A stretch of DNA of 5,436 nucleotides from Spirochaeta sp. (GTDB taxonomy: Bacteria > Spirochaetota > Spirochaetia > DSM-27196 > Alkalispirochaetaceae), in the NCBI GenBank assembly GCA_027859055.1, contig JAQIBO010000071.1, forward strand, positions 1-5,436, in the 5' to 3' direction. Positions 1 to 5,436 of the stretch are shown here, piece after piece. The notes under the pieces are model-generated. The model had not been told where the DNA came from. It saw only the letters and a list, made by a program, of their open reading frames with translations, and ran no database searches. The position numbers and the translations under genes were made by a program. The stretch's first letter is position 1; each line of letters starts with the position of its first letter.

Positions 1-810
1 GTCATGGCGTACGGTGATGAGCTTGAGCACCTGGATGCGTCCGGGGCGGACGTGACCCTTGGCGATCTGCAATCCCGCCGGGTGGAAAGTCCCGAGTTTT
101 TCCAGCAGCTGCGGTGGTATCGGGATATCGCCGCAACCCACCGTGTCGTTCCATCGTTCACCGTCATGACCGCCGACAAAGACGATCCCCGTTTCGACGA
201 ATTCTACCTGCGCGGCAACGAGGCGCGGTACTTCAGCGCGTTGTTTCTCACTGACATGCCGTCGTATACGGCGCTGAACTTCGAATGCCGGGATCCCCAT
301 TACGTCGCGGCACCAAATGAGCGGTACACCAAACTGTACGTATTTCACGAGACGGAGGGTCCCAAAGCTACCGATGGCCCGTTCCGCTTCGGGCGCAACG
401 GGTATCTGTTCTACCGGATCAGTCGCATTCGGCTGTTTGCGGAAGAGATTCTGCCGGAGCTGCGTGGAGCGGCGGTCCGGTGGCTGTCGCCGCCTGATGC
501 GACTGCGGGACGTTCCTACGTCGCTTGGACCCTGGATATCGATGCCGATACCGTGGGCCGGCCGAACGGCGGGCGGGGCGTTCCGGTGTGTGTGGTCAAC
601 TACGGTACCGACACGGTATCTCCGCTGCACCTCCCGCTGAACGCCCTTGGGCGAACGGTGTCCGGCGGTGCCGTTGCGGATCTGATCTTTTCCACCGAGG
701 AGTTCCGGGCTGCCGGGCCGTTTGGACCGGTCGACACCGCCGGGGGCCGCCTGCTGCTTCCCGAACTCCGCGCCGGAGAGGCGGTATTCCTCTCCCTTAC
801 AACCAGCTGA
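1..810 (+). CDS. C-terminal part of a probable GH13 (alpha-amylase superfamily) protein, 5' end cut by window
   Basis: The frame is open at the left edge, so the first ATG (position 4) is probably an internal methionine and the true start lies outside. Counting from that Met, residues 50-66 (PSFTVMTADKDDPRFDE) resemble the end-of-barrel region IV of GH13 enzymes, normally a NHD-type motif. Residues 72-97 follow the usual helix-strand pattern (ALFLTDMPSYTALNFE), where typical amylases have a Leu-Pro-Gly-x-Pro segment and a Glu. Residues 134-154 resemble the helix preceding the C-terminal beta domain. Residues 171-267 look like that domain (VPVCVVNYGTD, then AGEAVFLSL at the end). The match is by pattern only. 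Catalytic regions I-III would lie upstream, so activity cannot be judged. It would act on alpha-glucans if it is a true amylase; a non-catalytic or transglycosylating relative is possible. It converges on the next gene with a 39-nt gap. Confidence 0.55.
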   Translation, partial: VMAYGDELEHLDASGADVTLGDLQSRRVESPEFFQQLRWYRDIAATHRVVPSFTVMTADKDDPRFDEFYLRGNEARYFSALFLTDMPSYTALNFECRDPHYVAAPNERYTKLYVFHETEGPKATDGPFRFGRNGYLFYRISRIRLFAEEILPELRGAAVRWLSPPDATAGRSYVAWTLDIDADTVGRPNGGRGVPVCVVNYGTDTVSPLHLPLNALGRTVSGGAVADLIFSTEEFRAAGPFGPVDTAGGRLLLPELRAGEAVFLSLTTS

Positions 811-849
811 TCTGAAGCCGGGCCGGAATCCGCGGGAAGTGGTCCGGAG

Positions 850-1551
850 TCAGGCAACCTCTGCGGGGGTGGGTTTCCGCCGCAGATCGCTGCGCAGCAG
901 GCGCACGCCCAGATACACAAAGGGTGTATCAACGAGGGCCATCAGCACTTTCAGCACGTAGTAGGGGGGCACCATGCTCCCGAGGACAAAGCCGATCGTA
1001 AACCGGTCACCGACCATCCAGAAGGCGATGAGCATAAACACGACCGAGTCGATAAGCTGGCTTACCATCGTCGAAAGGTTGTTGCGTAACCACAGCATTC
1101 GGCCATGTGTCACGCGTTTCCACAGTTCAAACGCCCAGACGTCGTGGGTCTGAGAGAGTATGAACGCCACGATACTCGCAACGGTAATCCGTAACGAACT
1201 TCGAAAGATCGTCAGATACGCATCGTTGTTGGCGGCAAATCGGTCGGCCGGTGGAATGATCGTGGCCGCCGCCGTTGCGGTCAACACCACCAGAAGAATG
1301 ACGACTGTGGCGCCGATAAGAGATTGCACCGCTTTGCCGCCCCAGATCTCCGCCATGATATCCGTTACAAGAAACGATATCGGAAAGAGAAAAATGCCGA
1401 CCGACGCGGTGAACTCGAACCCGGCGATCGTAAAGAACGGAATCACCTTGGTTCCCATCAGGTTGGCCGCGACGATAGTTCCGACGAACAGCGCGGCCAG
1501 ATATGTGTATGCCCGCCCCTGCGGGTGGGGGGTGTGATCATTTCTTGGCAT
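850..1551 (-). CDS. yhhQ: VUT-family queuosine precursor transporter (YhhQ/QPTR type)
   Basis: This is an integral inner-membrane protein of 233 residues, the usual family size, with about six hydrophobic segments. Family signatures are clear: AANLMGTKV at 28-36, FPISFLVTDIMAEIWGGKA at 56-74, SQTHDVWAFELWKRVTHG at 133-150, LWLRNNLSTMVSQLIDSVVF at 153-172 and LKVLMALVDTPFVYLG at 200-215. E. coli YhhQ imports the queuosine precursors preQ0 and preQ1 used to modify the tRNA wobble base; the same substrate here is inferred from family. The frame is open to 1722, but residues encoded upstream of 1551 are Arg/Trp-rich, lie antisense to the divergent cls start and look unlike the family, so the ATG at 1551 is preferred. 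A TTG at 1575 is an alternative. No Shine-Dalgarno is seen before the ATG; a sigma70-like promoter ends 10 nt upstream, suggesting a leaderless mRNA. Confidence 0.88.
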   Translation of the reverse strand: MPRNDHTPHPQGRAYTYLAALFVGTIVAANLMGTKVIPFFTIAGFEFTASVGIFLFPISFLVTDIMAEIWGGKAVQSLIGATVVILLVVLTATAAATIIPPADRFAANNDAYLTIFRSSLRITVASIVAFILSQTHDVWAFELWKRVTHGRMLWLRNNLSTMVSQLIDSVVFMLIAFWMVGDRFTIGFVLGSMVPPYYVLKVLMALVDTPFVYLGVRLLRSDLRRKPTPAEVA

Positions 1552-1561
1552 GATGTGCCCG

Positions 1562-1590
1562 ATATTATTCAAACTTTTCCGCTGAGGCAA
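1562..1590 (-). promoter_or_regulatory. Putative sigma70-like promoter of the queuosine transporter gene
   Basis: Read on the minus strand, TTGCCT (1590-1585) and TAATAT (1567-1562) are separated by exactly 17 nt, close to the consensus. The -10 ends 10 nt before the ATG at 1551, so transcription would start within a few bases of the start codon. This leaves no room for a ribosome binding site or a leader riboswitch. The element lies in the 91-nt gap between the divergent transporter and cardiolipin synthase genes. Confidence 0.5.
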
Positions 1591-1642
1591 GGAGACGAAA
1601 CGCCACCTTGACCAATCTCCGGTCCCGAACCACCATACACGA

Positions 1643-3151
1643 ATGCTTCTGGCGATCGTGATCGCGACAGCGCAAGTCCTCGGTGTCCTCAGTTCGATAT
1701 CGGCGTTGCTGACGACTCGCACCTCTCAGGGCGCGATCGCGTGGATCGTCTCACTGAATACGTTCCCCTACCTGGCAGTTCCCGCTTACTGGGTTTTTGG
1801 ACGGACGCGGTTTAACGGATACATTCGCTCGCGAAAAGAGGTTGATCAGCGACTCATTTCCCGACTTGGTAATATCGGCGGGCATATCGCCCTGCGTCGC
1901 GCCGGAGAACACGACGAAGCGGGACGCGCTCTTGCGCTGGAACGGATCGCCAAGCTGCCGTTTACCCGGGGGAACACCGTCGAACTTCTCACCAACGGGA
2001 GACGGGCCTTTGACACGATGTTTGGTGCGATCCGCCGCGCCCGGTCGTACTGTCTGATTCAGTTTTACATCGTTCGAGATGACTCCCTGGGAGAAGCGCT
2101 CCGAGATATCCTTGTTGATGCAGTGCAGCGCGGTGTTGCGGTCTACTTCCTCTACGACGAGATCGGAAGCCACGCTCTCGGTCGCGGTTACGTCCGGGAC
2201 CTGCGGGACCATGGCGTTCGCATGCACCCGTTTTCATCGACCCGGGGCGTGCGGAACCGCTTCCAGCTCAATTTTCGTAACCACCGGAAGGTTCTCGTCG
2301 TGGACGGCGTGGAAGGATTTGTCGGTGGTTTCAACGTCGGCAATGAATACCTTGGCGAGAGCCCCCGTTTCGGGCCGTGGCGCGACACGCACCTTCGTAT
2401 GACCGGTCCGGCGCTTACCGGGCTGCAGTTACCGTTTGTTGAGGACTGGCACTGGGCAACGGGGGAATATCTGGACCTTGACTGGCAGTCCTGTGCGGAG
2501 CATTCGGAGCAGGGACAGGCAGAATATCTACAGGACGAGGGCGGGCACGCTGAATCCGATGACTCCGAAGACGGCGTTACCGTTCCGATGGCCCCGATAG
2601 ATGACGCGGTCGCTTTGGTCTTGCCCTCCGGTCCCGCCGATGCGACCCCCACGGCCAGCCTGATCGTGCAGCATGCGATCCATTCCGCATCCAACCGGTT
2701 GTGGATCGCCAGCCCGTATTTTGTGCCCGACGAGGGCGTGCAGGATGCGTTGAAGCTGGCGGTACTCCGGGGAGTGGACGTGCGGGTACTGATACCGGAC
2801 AAGCCGGATCACCTGTTGATTTACCTTTCAGCATTTGCGTTCGTCGGTCATATGCTTGAGGCGGGGGTCCGGATCTTCCGGTTTCTCCCCGGGTTTTTAC
2901 ACCAGAAAGCGATGCTTATCGATGACTCGGTGGCGACGATCGGAACGGTCAACATCGACAACCGCTCATTCCGGCTGAATTTCGAGATCACCGCGATCGT
3001 CGGAAGCCGCCGCTTCGCCGCGCAGGTGGAGTCGATGCTGACGCGGGATTTTTCCCACTCCCGGGAAATGACCGTCGAAGAGATGCGCACGATGCCCGTG
3101 TGGTTGCGCGTGGTCTCCCGACTTGCGTATCTCCTCGCGCCGATTCAGTAA
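1643..3151 (+). CDS. cls: Cardiolipin synthase (two-HKD phospholipase D superfamily, ClsA-like)
   Basis: This membrane enzyme condenses phosphatidylglycerol with a second phospholipid to make cardiolipin. Its 502 residues match the usual bacterial Cls length. Residues 1-20 and about 30-53 form the N-terminal hydrophobic hairpin (PLDc_N type), ending in YWVFGRTRF. The first HKD motif is NHRKVLVVDGVEGFVGGFN (H214, K216, D221, G228-G229, N231). The second is HQKAMLIDDSVATIGTVN (H420, K422, D427, N437), followed by the Cls hallmark DNRSFRLNFE (439-448). SPYFVPDEGV (357-366) and RGVDVRVLIP (376-385) are also family-typical. All catalytic residues are present, so it should be active. A strongly acidic, low-complexity linker (about 286-312) lies between the two PLD halves. 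The start is the first available ATG in frame and puts the hydrophobic hairpin at the N terminus; no Shine-Dalgarno precedes it. It is divergent from the queuosine transporter and followed by the nuclease gene. Confidence 0.93.
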   Translation: MLLAIVIATAQVLGVLSSISALLTTRTSQGAIAWIVSLNTFPYLAVPAYWVFGRTRFNGYIRSRKEVDQRLISRLGNIGGHIALRRAGEHDEAGRALALERIAKLPFTRGNTVELLTNGRRAFDTMFGAIRRARSYCLIQFYIVRDDSLGEALRDILVDAVQRGVAVYFLYDEIGSHALGRGYVRDLRDHGVRMHPFSSTRGVRNRFQLNFRNHRKVLVVDGVEGFVGGFNVGNEYLGESPRFGPWRDTHLRMTGPALTGLQLPFVEDWHWATGEYLDLDWQSCAEHSEQGQAEYLQDEGGHAESDDSEDGVTVPMAPIDDAVALVLPSGPADATPTASLIVQHAIHSASNRLWIASPYFVPDEGVQDALKLAVLRGVDVRVLIPDKPDHLLIYLSAFAFVGHMLEAGVRIFRFLPGFLHQKAMLIDDSVATIGTVNIDNRSFRLNFEITAIVGSRRFAAQVESMLTRDFSHSREMTVEEMRTMPVWLRVVSRLAYLLAPIQ

Positions 3152-3157
3152 GGCGCG

Positions 3158-3163
3158 TATACT
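3158..3163 (+). promoter_or_regulatory. Possible -10 element of the NYN nuclease gene
   Basis: TATACT lies in the 21-nt gap after the cls stop codon and ends 9 nt before the nuclease ATG. The spacing resembles that of the queuosine transporter promoter and again implies a leaderless mRNA. No convincing -35 is seen at 16-18 nt upstream, where the sequence is CG-rich cls coding DNA, so the element is tentative. The gene could instead be read only from the cls transcript. Confidence 0.3.
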
Positions 3164-3172
3164 CACCGTCGC

Positions 3173-3880
3173 ATGGGGTATTCTGTTACGACCGTTCCAA
3201 CAACCGACGACTATCTCGCGATGCTGCTTGACCATATCCATCCGGGACAACGCGTGCATCCGCGAACGCTGCGGCACCTTGCAGGCAGGCAACGGTGGGA
3301 CACCGGTCTGTCTTCGGTGCGGGAAATTCTGGAACTGCTGCAGGACGATGAGGCAACGTTTGACCGCCTTCGCACGGCACCCCGAGTGGCGGAACGGATC
3401 TTTGTCACTACCGCAGGATCTGTGTACCGCAGACGGTTCACCACGGACGAACGACACCGGGCGATTATCGACGTGAGCAACGTCGCCTGGACGATCGATG
3501 CCCGGAAACCGCGTGTCCGGCCGGTGACCGGACTGGTAGCGGAGCTGCGCGCGCGGGGCGTCACCGACATAGTCGGTGTCGCCGACGCGAATATTCGGCA
3601 TGTGATTCACGACGCGGAGCATCTGGCAGAGGTCCAGGCACAGTTCGACCGCTTCCTGACAGCCCCGGCAGGGACGACCGCCGACGAGATGATTATCGAC
3701 TGTATCGCCGCCGCTTCCGCAATCATTATCAGTAATGACCGATTTCGTGATTGGAAAAAGCGGCGTGGTCCCGCCGCAAAAGCGGTATGGCGCCTGTTGG
3801 TCCCGGTGGGGCGGCGACCGGACGGAACCTTTGACATGGGTGAACTCGGCGACGAGATTACCGCCGAAACCGAAGAGTGA
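3173..3880 (+). CDS. PIN-like/NYN-domain protein, RNase Zc3h12a-type putative ribonuclease
   Basis: This is a predicted soluble protein of 235 residues. The C-terminal half reads as a PIN-like NYN nuclease of the Zc3h12a (Regnase) kind. IIDVSNVAW (98-106) matches the family's first acidic motif, with D100 and N103. VGVADANIRH (134-143) supplies D138. TTADEMIIDCIAAASAIIISNDRFRDW (168-194) contains D171, D176 and the diagnostic SND-x-F/Y-RD motif with D189 and D193. Known relatives cleave single-stranded or structured RNA using Mg2+; the RNA target here is unknown. Residues 1-95 are helical and basic, without an obvious family, and may bind RNA. There is no signal peptide or membrane helix. The start is the first ATG after the cls stop, lies in the same frame as cls and lacks a Shine-Dalgarno. 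Only cls is adjacent on this strand; no antitoxin-like gene is visible, which argues against a simple PIN toxin pair. Confidence 0.72.
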   Translation: MGYSVTTVPTTDDYLAMLLDHIHPGQRVHPRTLRHLAGRQRWDTGLSSVREILELLQDDEATFDRLRTAPRVAERIFVTTAGSVYRRRFTTDERHRAIIDVSNVAWTIDARKPRVRPVTGLVAELRARGVTDIVGVADANIRHVIHDAEHLAEVQAQFDRFLTAPAGTTADEMIIDCIAAASAIIISNDRFRDWKKRRGPAAKAVWRLLVPVGRRPDGTFDMGELGDEITAETEE

Positions 3881-3910
3881 TTGCCAACGACGTGTACGCC
3901 TGTAGGCTGT

Positions 3911-3979
3911 TTATAAGACTCGAATAAGAACGACGACGAGTATGACGACGACCAGGGCTCCGATAATTCCATAAAACAT
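3911..3979 (-). CDS. 22-residue single-helix membrane microprotein downstream of the ABC permease
   Basis: A short gene runs ATG (3979) to TAA (3911). The protein begins MFYGIIGALVVV, continues through a run of Val, Ile and Leu, and ends VLIRVL. It is essentially one transmembrane helix, with a single charged residue (Arg20) near the C terminus. AGGAGA lies 8 nt before the ATG within AAAGGAGAA, the best ribosome binding site in the window. It starts 27 nt after the permease stop on the same strand, so co-transcription with the ABC exporter is likely. By analogy with known small membrane proteins it could bind or stabilise the transporter, but that is inference. The valine run comes from repeated GTC codons, so a chance ORF in simple repeat DNA cannot be excluded, although the ribosome binding site argues against it. 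I cannot assign it to a named family. Confidence 0.62.
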   Translation of the reverse strand: MFYGIIGALVVVILVVVLIRVL

Positions 3980-3987
3980 AGTGCGGT

Positions 3988-3993
3988 TCTCCT
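3988..3993 (-). promoter_or_regulatory. Strong Shine-Dalgarno site of the 22-residue microprotein
   Basis: AGGAGA on the minus strand, inside AAAGGAGAA (3995-3987), sits 8 nt before the ATG at 3979. Its near-ideal match and spacing are the main reason to treat the short downstream frame as a real gene. Confidence 0.65.
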
Positions 3994-4006
3994 TTCTGCT
4001 GTTGTG

Positions 4007-5134
4007 TCAGCTTCTCTGTAACACCCACTCACTCCGGAGTATGGCACCGCCAAGCACGCTGACCAACATAATAATACTAAGGTTTTCCGCAAAAACCCAC
4101 CACACCACGCTGGATAAGTCCGCTTCAAGGACAAGCATCTTCAGAAGTACGGCGATATTCAAAAGCGGCGTGTGGAGCATCCATCCCGGGGCATACCATA
4201 TGTCCGTCAGAAGCACCGTGTAACCGATTCCGGAGATCATCAGGAGGAACGGAAGAAAATAGCCCTGCGCCTCCCGTGGCGTTCGGGCGGCAATGCTGAG
4301 AACCAGTTCCAGGACCGAAATCGTCATGACAAGCAGCAGTGCGATCGCCGCTCCCATCAGGAGAAGATCTGCGCCGAAGCGCGCATCCGAGGCGTCAATT
4401 GAGAGCAGTTCCGGCACCAGCGTGTGGGCGATTACAATCCCAGCCACGAAGCCGAGAACGCCGAGTAATCCGGTGACCGCCACGGCCACCGCTTTTCCCA
4501 GAAAGATCCCCCCGCGTTGCGGAGTCGCCGCCAGGAGAAACTCCAGACTTTGACGCTGTTTTTCCCCGGCGCCAAGGTCCAGCGCAGCCGGAAGCGGGCT
4601 GACCGACGCGGCGAGCATCAGAAACAGCGGCACCACCGCCGCGAGTGCGAGAAGTGTTCCGGGGGTTCCCTCTGTCGGTACGATCGGTTCCAGGACGAGT
4701 AGCGGGCGGTCCCCGTCGGTCGCGCCCCGTGTGTCCCTCGCGGCGTTCAGACCGGATGCGATCGCCGCTGCCGCAGTCGTGGAAATTTCGCTGCGGTCGT
4801 TGTACCGGATGCGGTTATCGGCGGTCAGCTCCGCGACGACCGCTCCGGATGCAACGGCTTCGCGCCGCGACGGGACCAGCGTGTACCGGGACAACACGTC
4901 GGGAATCTTTTCGTTCGGCGTCCATTGGCGGAGCAGTTCCGGTGCCACGGCTACGGTCTGGTTGTTTCGTCCGATGGCACGCTGCTGTTCCATATTTGTG
5001 TTGAGAAGAAGAAACAGACCGGGAAAGAGAACGATCGGCACCAGTACGGTGATCACCATGCTGCGGAGATCACGAAACAGTTCGGTCAGCTCCTTGAGGG
5101 TGACCAGGGTTGCCACCCGTATGAAACTACCCAT
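4007..5134 (-). CDS. ABC-2 type / NatB-like ABC exporter permease
   Basis: This is a 375-residue inner-membrane permease that would pair with the ATPase encoded just upstream. It starts with a cytoplasmic segment (LKELTELFRDLRS, 13-25) typical of NatB and related ABC-2 permeases, followed by TM1 (about 26-46). A large external domain follows (about 47-156). Five further hydrophobic segments lie at about 157-182, 208-238, 254-282, 291-311 and 342-366. GEKQRQSLEFLLAATP (190-205) followed by LGK (212-214) is the family's conserved cytoplasmic coupling motif. Length and topology resemble Bacillus NatB, part of a Na+-extruding exporter, but the substrate cannot be read from sequence; other cations, lipids or antimicrobials are possible. 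GGGAG 7 nt before the ATG serves as the ribosome binding site. The gene overlaps the ATPase stop by 8 nt (ATGGGTAG), indicating translational coupling. Confidence 0.85.
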   Translation of the reverse strand: MGSFIRVATLVTLKELTELFRDLRSMVITVLVPIVLFPGLFLLLNTNMEQQRAIGRNNQTVAVAPELLRQWTPNEKIPDVLSRYTLVPSRREAVASGAVVAELTADNRIRYNDRSEISTTAAAAIASGLNAARDTRGATDGDRPLLVLEPIVPTEGTPGTLLALAAVVPLFLMLAASVSPLPAALDLGAGEKQRQSLEFLLAATPQRGGIFLGKAVAVAVTGLLGVLGFVAGIVIAHTLVPELLSIDASDARFGADLLLMGAAIALLLVMTISVLELVLSIAARTPREAQGYFLPFLLMISGIGYTVLLTDIWYAPGWMLHTPLLNIAVLLKMLVLEADLSSVVWWVFAENLSIIMLVSVLGGAILRSEWVLQRS

Positions 5135-5436
5135 CCCCGTTCTCCCGTATCACTGCCATCGCTGCTTTTACGATTCCATCGATACCACGCAGCTCCGGAG
5201 CGGAGCCTGCCAGGCGCCGGACGATCCGGCCGGCACGCATAATGACTGCTTCGGTGGCGATCTCTCTGATTTCCTCGGGATGGTGAGTTGAAATGATCAT
5301 GCTGTGACCCGCGGTGGCCATATCTCTGATCGCGGCGACAACGTGTTCCCGGACGGCGATGTCCAAACCCGTCGTCGGCTCGTCGAGGAGAACAAGCTCA
5401 GGTCGGTGAAGAATACTGGCGGCGAGGGCGGTGCGC
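5127..5436 (-). CDS. ABC transporter ATP-binding protein (NatA-like), 5' end cut by window
   Basis: The last 102 residues of an ABC ATPase are present; the frame continues past the right edge, so the N terminus, Walker A and signature motif are missing. Walker B and D-loop are clear (LVLLDEPTTGLD, encoded near 5398-5363), as is the switch-histidine region (MIISTHHPEEI, near 5300-5268). The residues before Walker B (RTALAASILHRPE) are what normally follows the LSGGQ signature. The C-terminal tail (MRAGRIVRRLAGSAPEL) is ordinary for exporter ATPases that pair with ABC-2 permeases. It powers the adjacent permease at the cytoplasmic face of the membrane. A TTG at 5366 could look like a start, but it is the Leu of TGLD and therefore internal. 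Confidence 0.93.
   Translation of the reverse strand, partial: RTALAASILHRPELVLLDEPTTGLDIAVREHVVAAIRDMATAGHSMIISTHHPEEIREIATEAVIMRAGRIVRRLAGSAPELRGIDGIVKAAMAVIRENGDG
5142..5146 (-). promoter_or_regulatory. Shine-Dalgarno site of the ABC permease
   Basis: GGGAG on the minus strand lies 7 nt before the permease ATG at 5134, inside the last codons of the ATPase gene. It supports this ATG as the start and the coupled-translation reading of the 8-nt overlap. Confidence 0.55.

Noticed and set aside
823..847. CCGGA...TCCGG inverted repeat between the first two convergent genes as a terminator
   Set aside because: The stem is only 5 bp with a 15-nt loop and is not followed by a T run on either strand.
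1588..1610. CAAGG...CCTTG inverted repeat in the divergent intergenic region as an operator
   Set aside because: Five matching bases with a 13-nt spacer is within chance expectation, although it overlaps the transporter -35.
1608..1640. Promoter for cls with TTGACC at 1608-1613
   Set aside because: No acceptable -10 hexamer lies 16-18 nt downstream; CATACA is 20 nt away and a poor match. TATTAT at 1563-1568 is a possible alternative -10 but lacks a good -35.
1552..1642. preQ1 riboswitch ahead of the queuosine transporter
   Set aside because: Such riboswitches often precede these genes, but the likely promoter ends 10 nt before the ATG, leaving no leader, and no pseudoknot-like element was recognised.
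1552..1722. N-terminal extension of the queuosine transporter
   Set aside because: The extra 57 residues are unlike the family, overlap the start of the divergent cls gene and would place the observed promoter inside the coding region.
2188..2802. Long open frame (204 codons) on the minus strand inside cls
   Set aside because: It is fully antisense to a well-supported cardiolipin synthase, and its Ser/Arg/Pro-rich composition is typical of a shadow frame in GC-rich DNA.
3898..3907. GCC-TGTA-GGC hairpin between the nuclease and the microprotein as a bidirectional terminator
   Set aside because: The stem is only 3 bp and cannot be extended, so no terminator is supported in this 30-nt gap.
3607..4134. 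Open frame of 175 codons on the minus strand spanning the nuclease 3' end and the permease 3' end
   Set aside because: It overlaps three better-supported genes in other frames or strands, has no recognisable domain, and its Ser/Arg-rich composition looks non-coding.

Overview
This is a moderately GC-rich bacterial window with short intergenic gaps. It holds five protein-coding genes recognisable by family or fold, two of them cut by the window ends, plus one very short gene. The lineage cannot be fixed from sequence alone. A free-living Gram-negative such as a spirochaete is my low-confidence guess, from the mix of an unusual GH13-like protein, a Cls-type cardiolipin synthase and a NatAB-like exporter.

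Layout. Positions 1-810 (+) are the 3' part of a probable GH13 (alpha-amylase superfamily) protein. It converges on a VUT-family queuosine-precursor transporter (yhhQ type, 850-1551, -). That gene diverges from a two-HKD cardiolipin synthase (1643-3151, +), which is followed 21 nt later, in the same frame, by a PIN-like/NYN (Zc3h12a-type) ribonuclease (3173-3880, +). The rest is a minus-strand ABC exporter operon read from the right edge: an ATPase fragment (5436-5127), an ABC-2/NatB-like permease (5134-4007), then a 22-residue single-helix membrane microprotein (3979-3911) with a near-perfect ribosome binding site.

How the genes relate. The ATPase and permease overlap by 8 nt and clearly form one transporter. 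The microprotein sits 27 nt downstream of the permease and is probably co-transcribed, so it could be a small subunit or regulator. The cardiolipin synthase and the NYN nuclease may share a transcript, but the nuclease also has its own -10-like hexamer. The amylase-like gene and the queuosine transporter look functionally unrelated to their neighbours.

Noteworthy. The microprotein gene is the most interesting element because it is easily missed by annotation. Two initiation styles also coexist. The ABC permease and the microprotein have clear Shine-Dalgarno sites. The transporter, cardiolipin synthase and nuclease genes have none, and two of them carry a -10 element 9-10 nt before the ATG, which suggests leaderless or nearly leaderless mRNAs.
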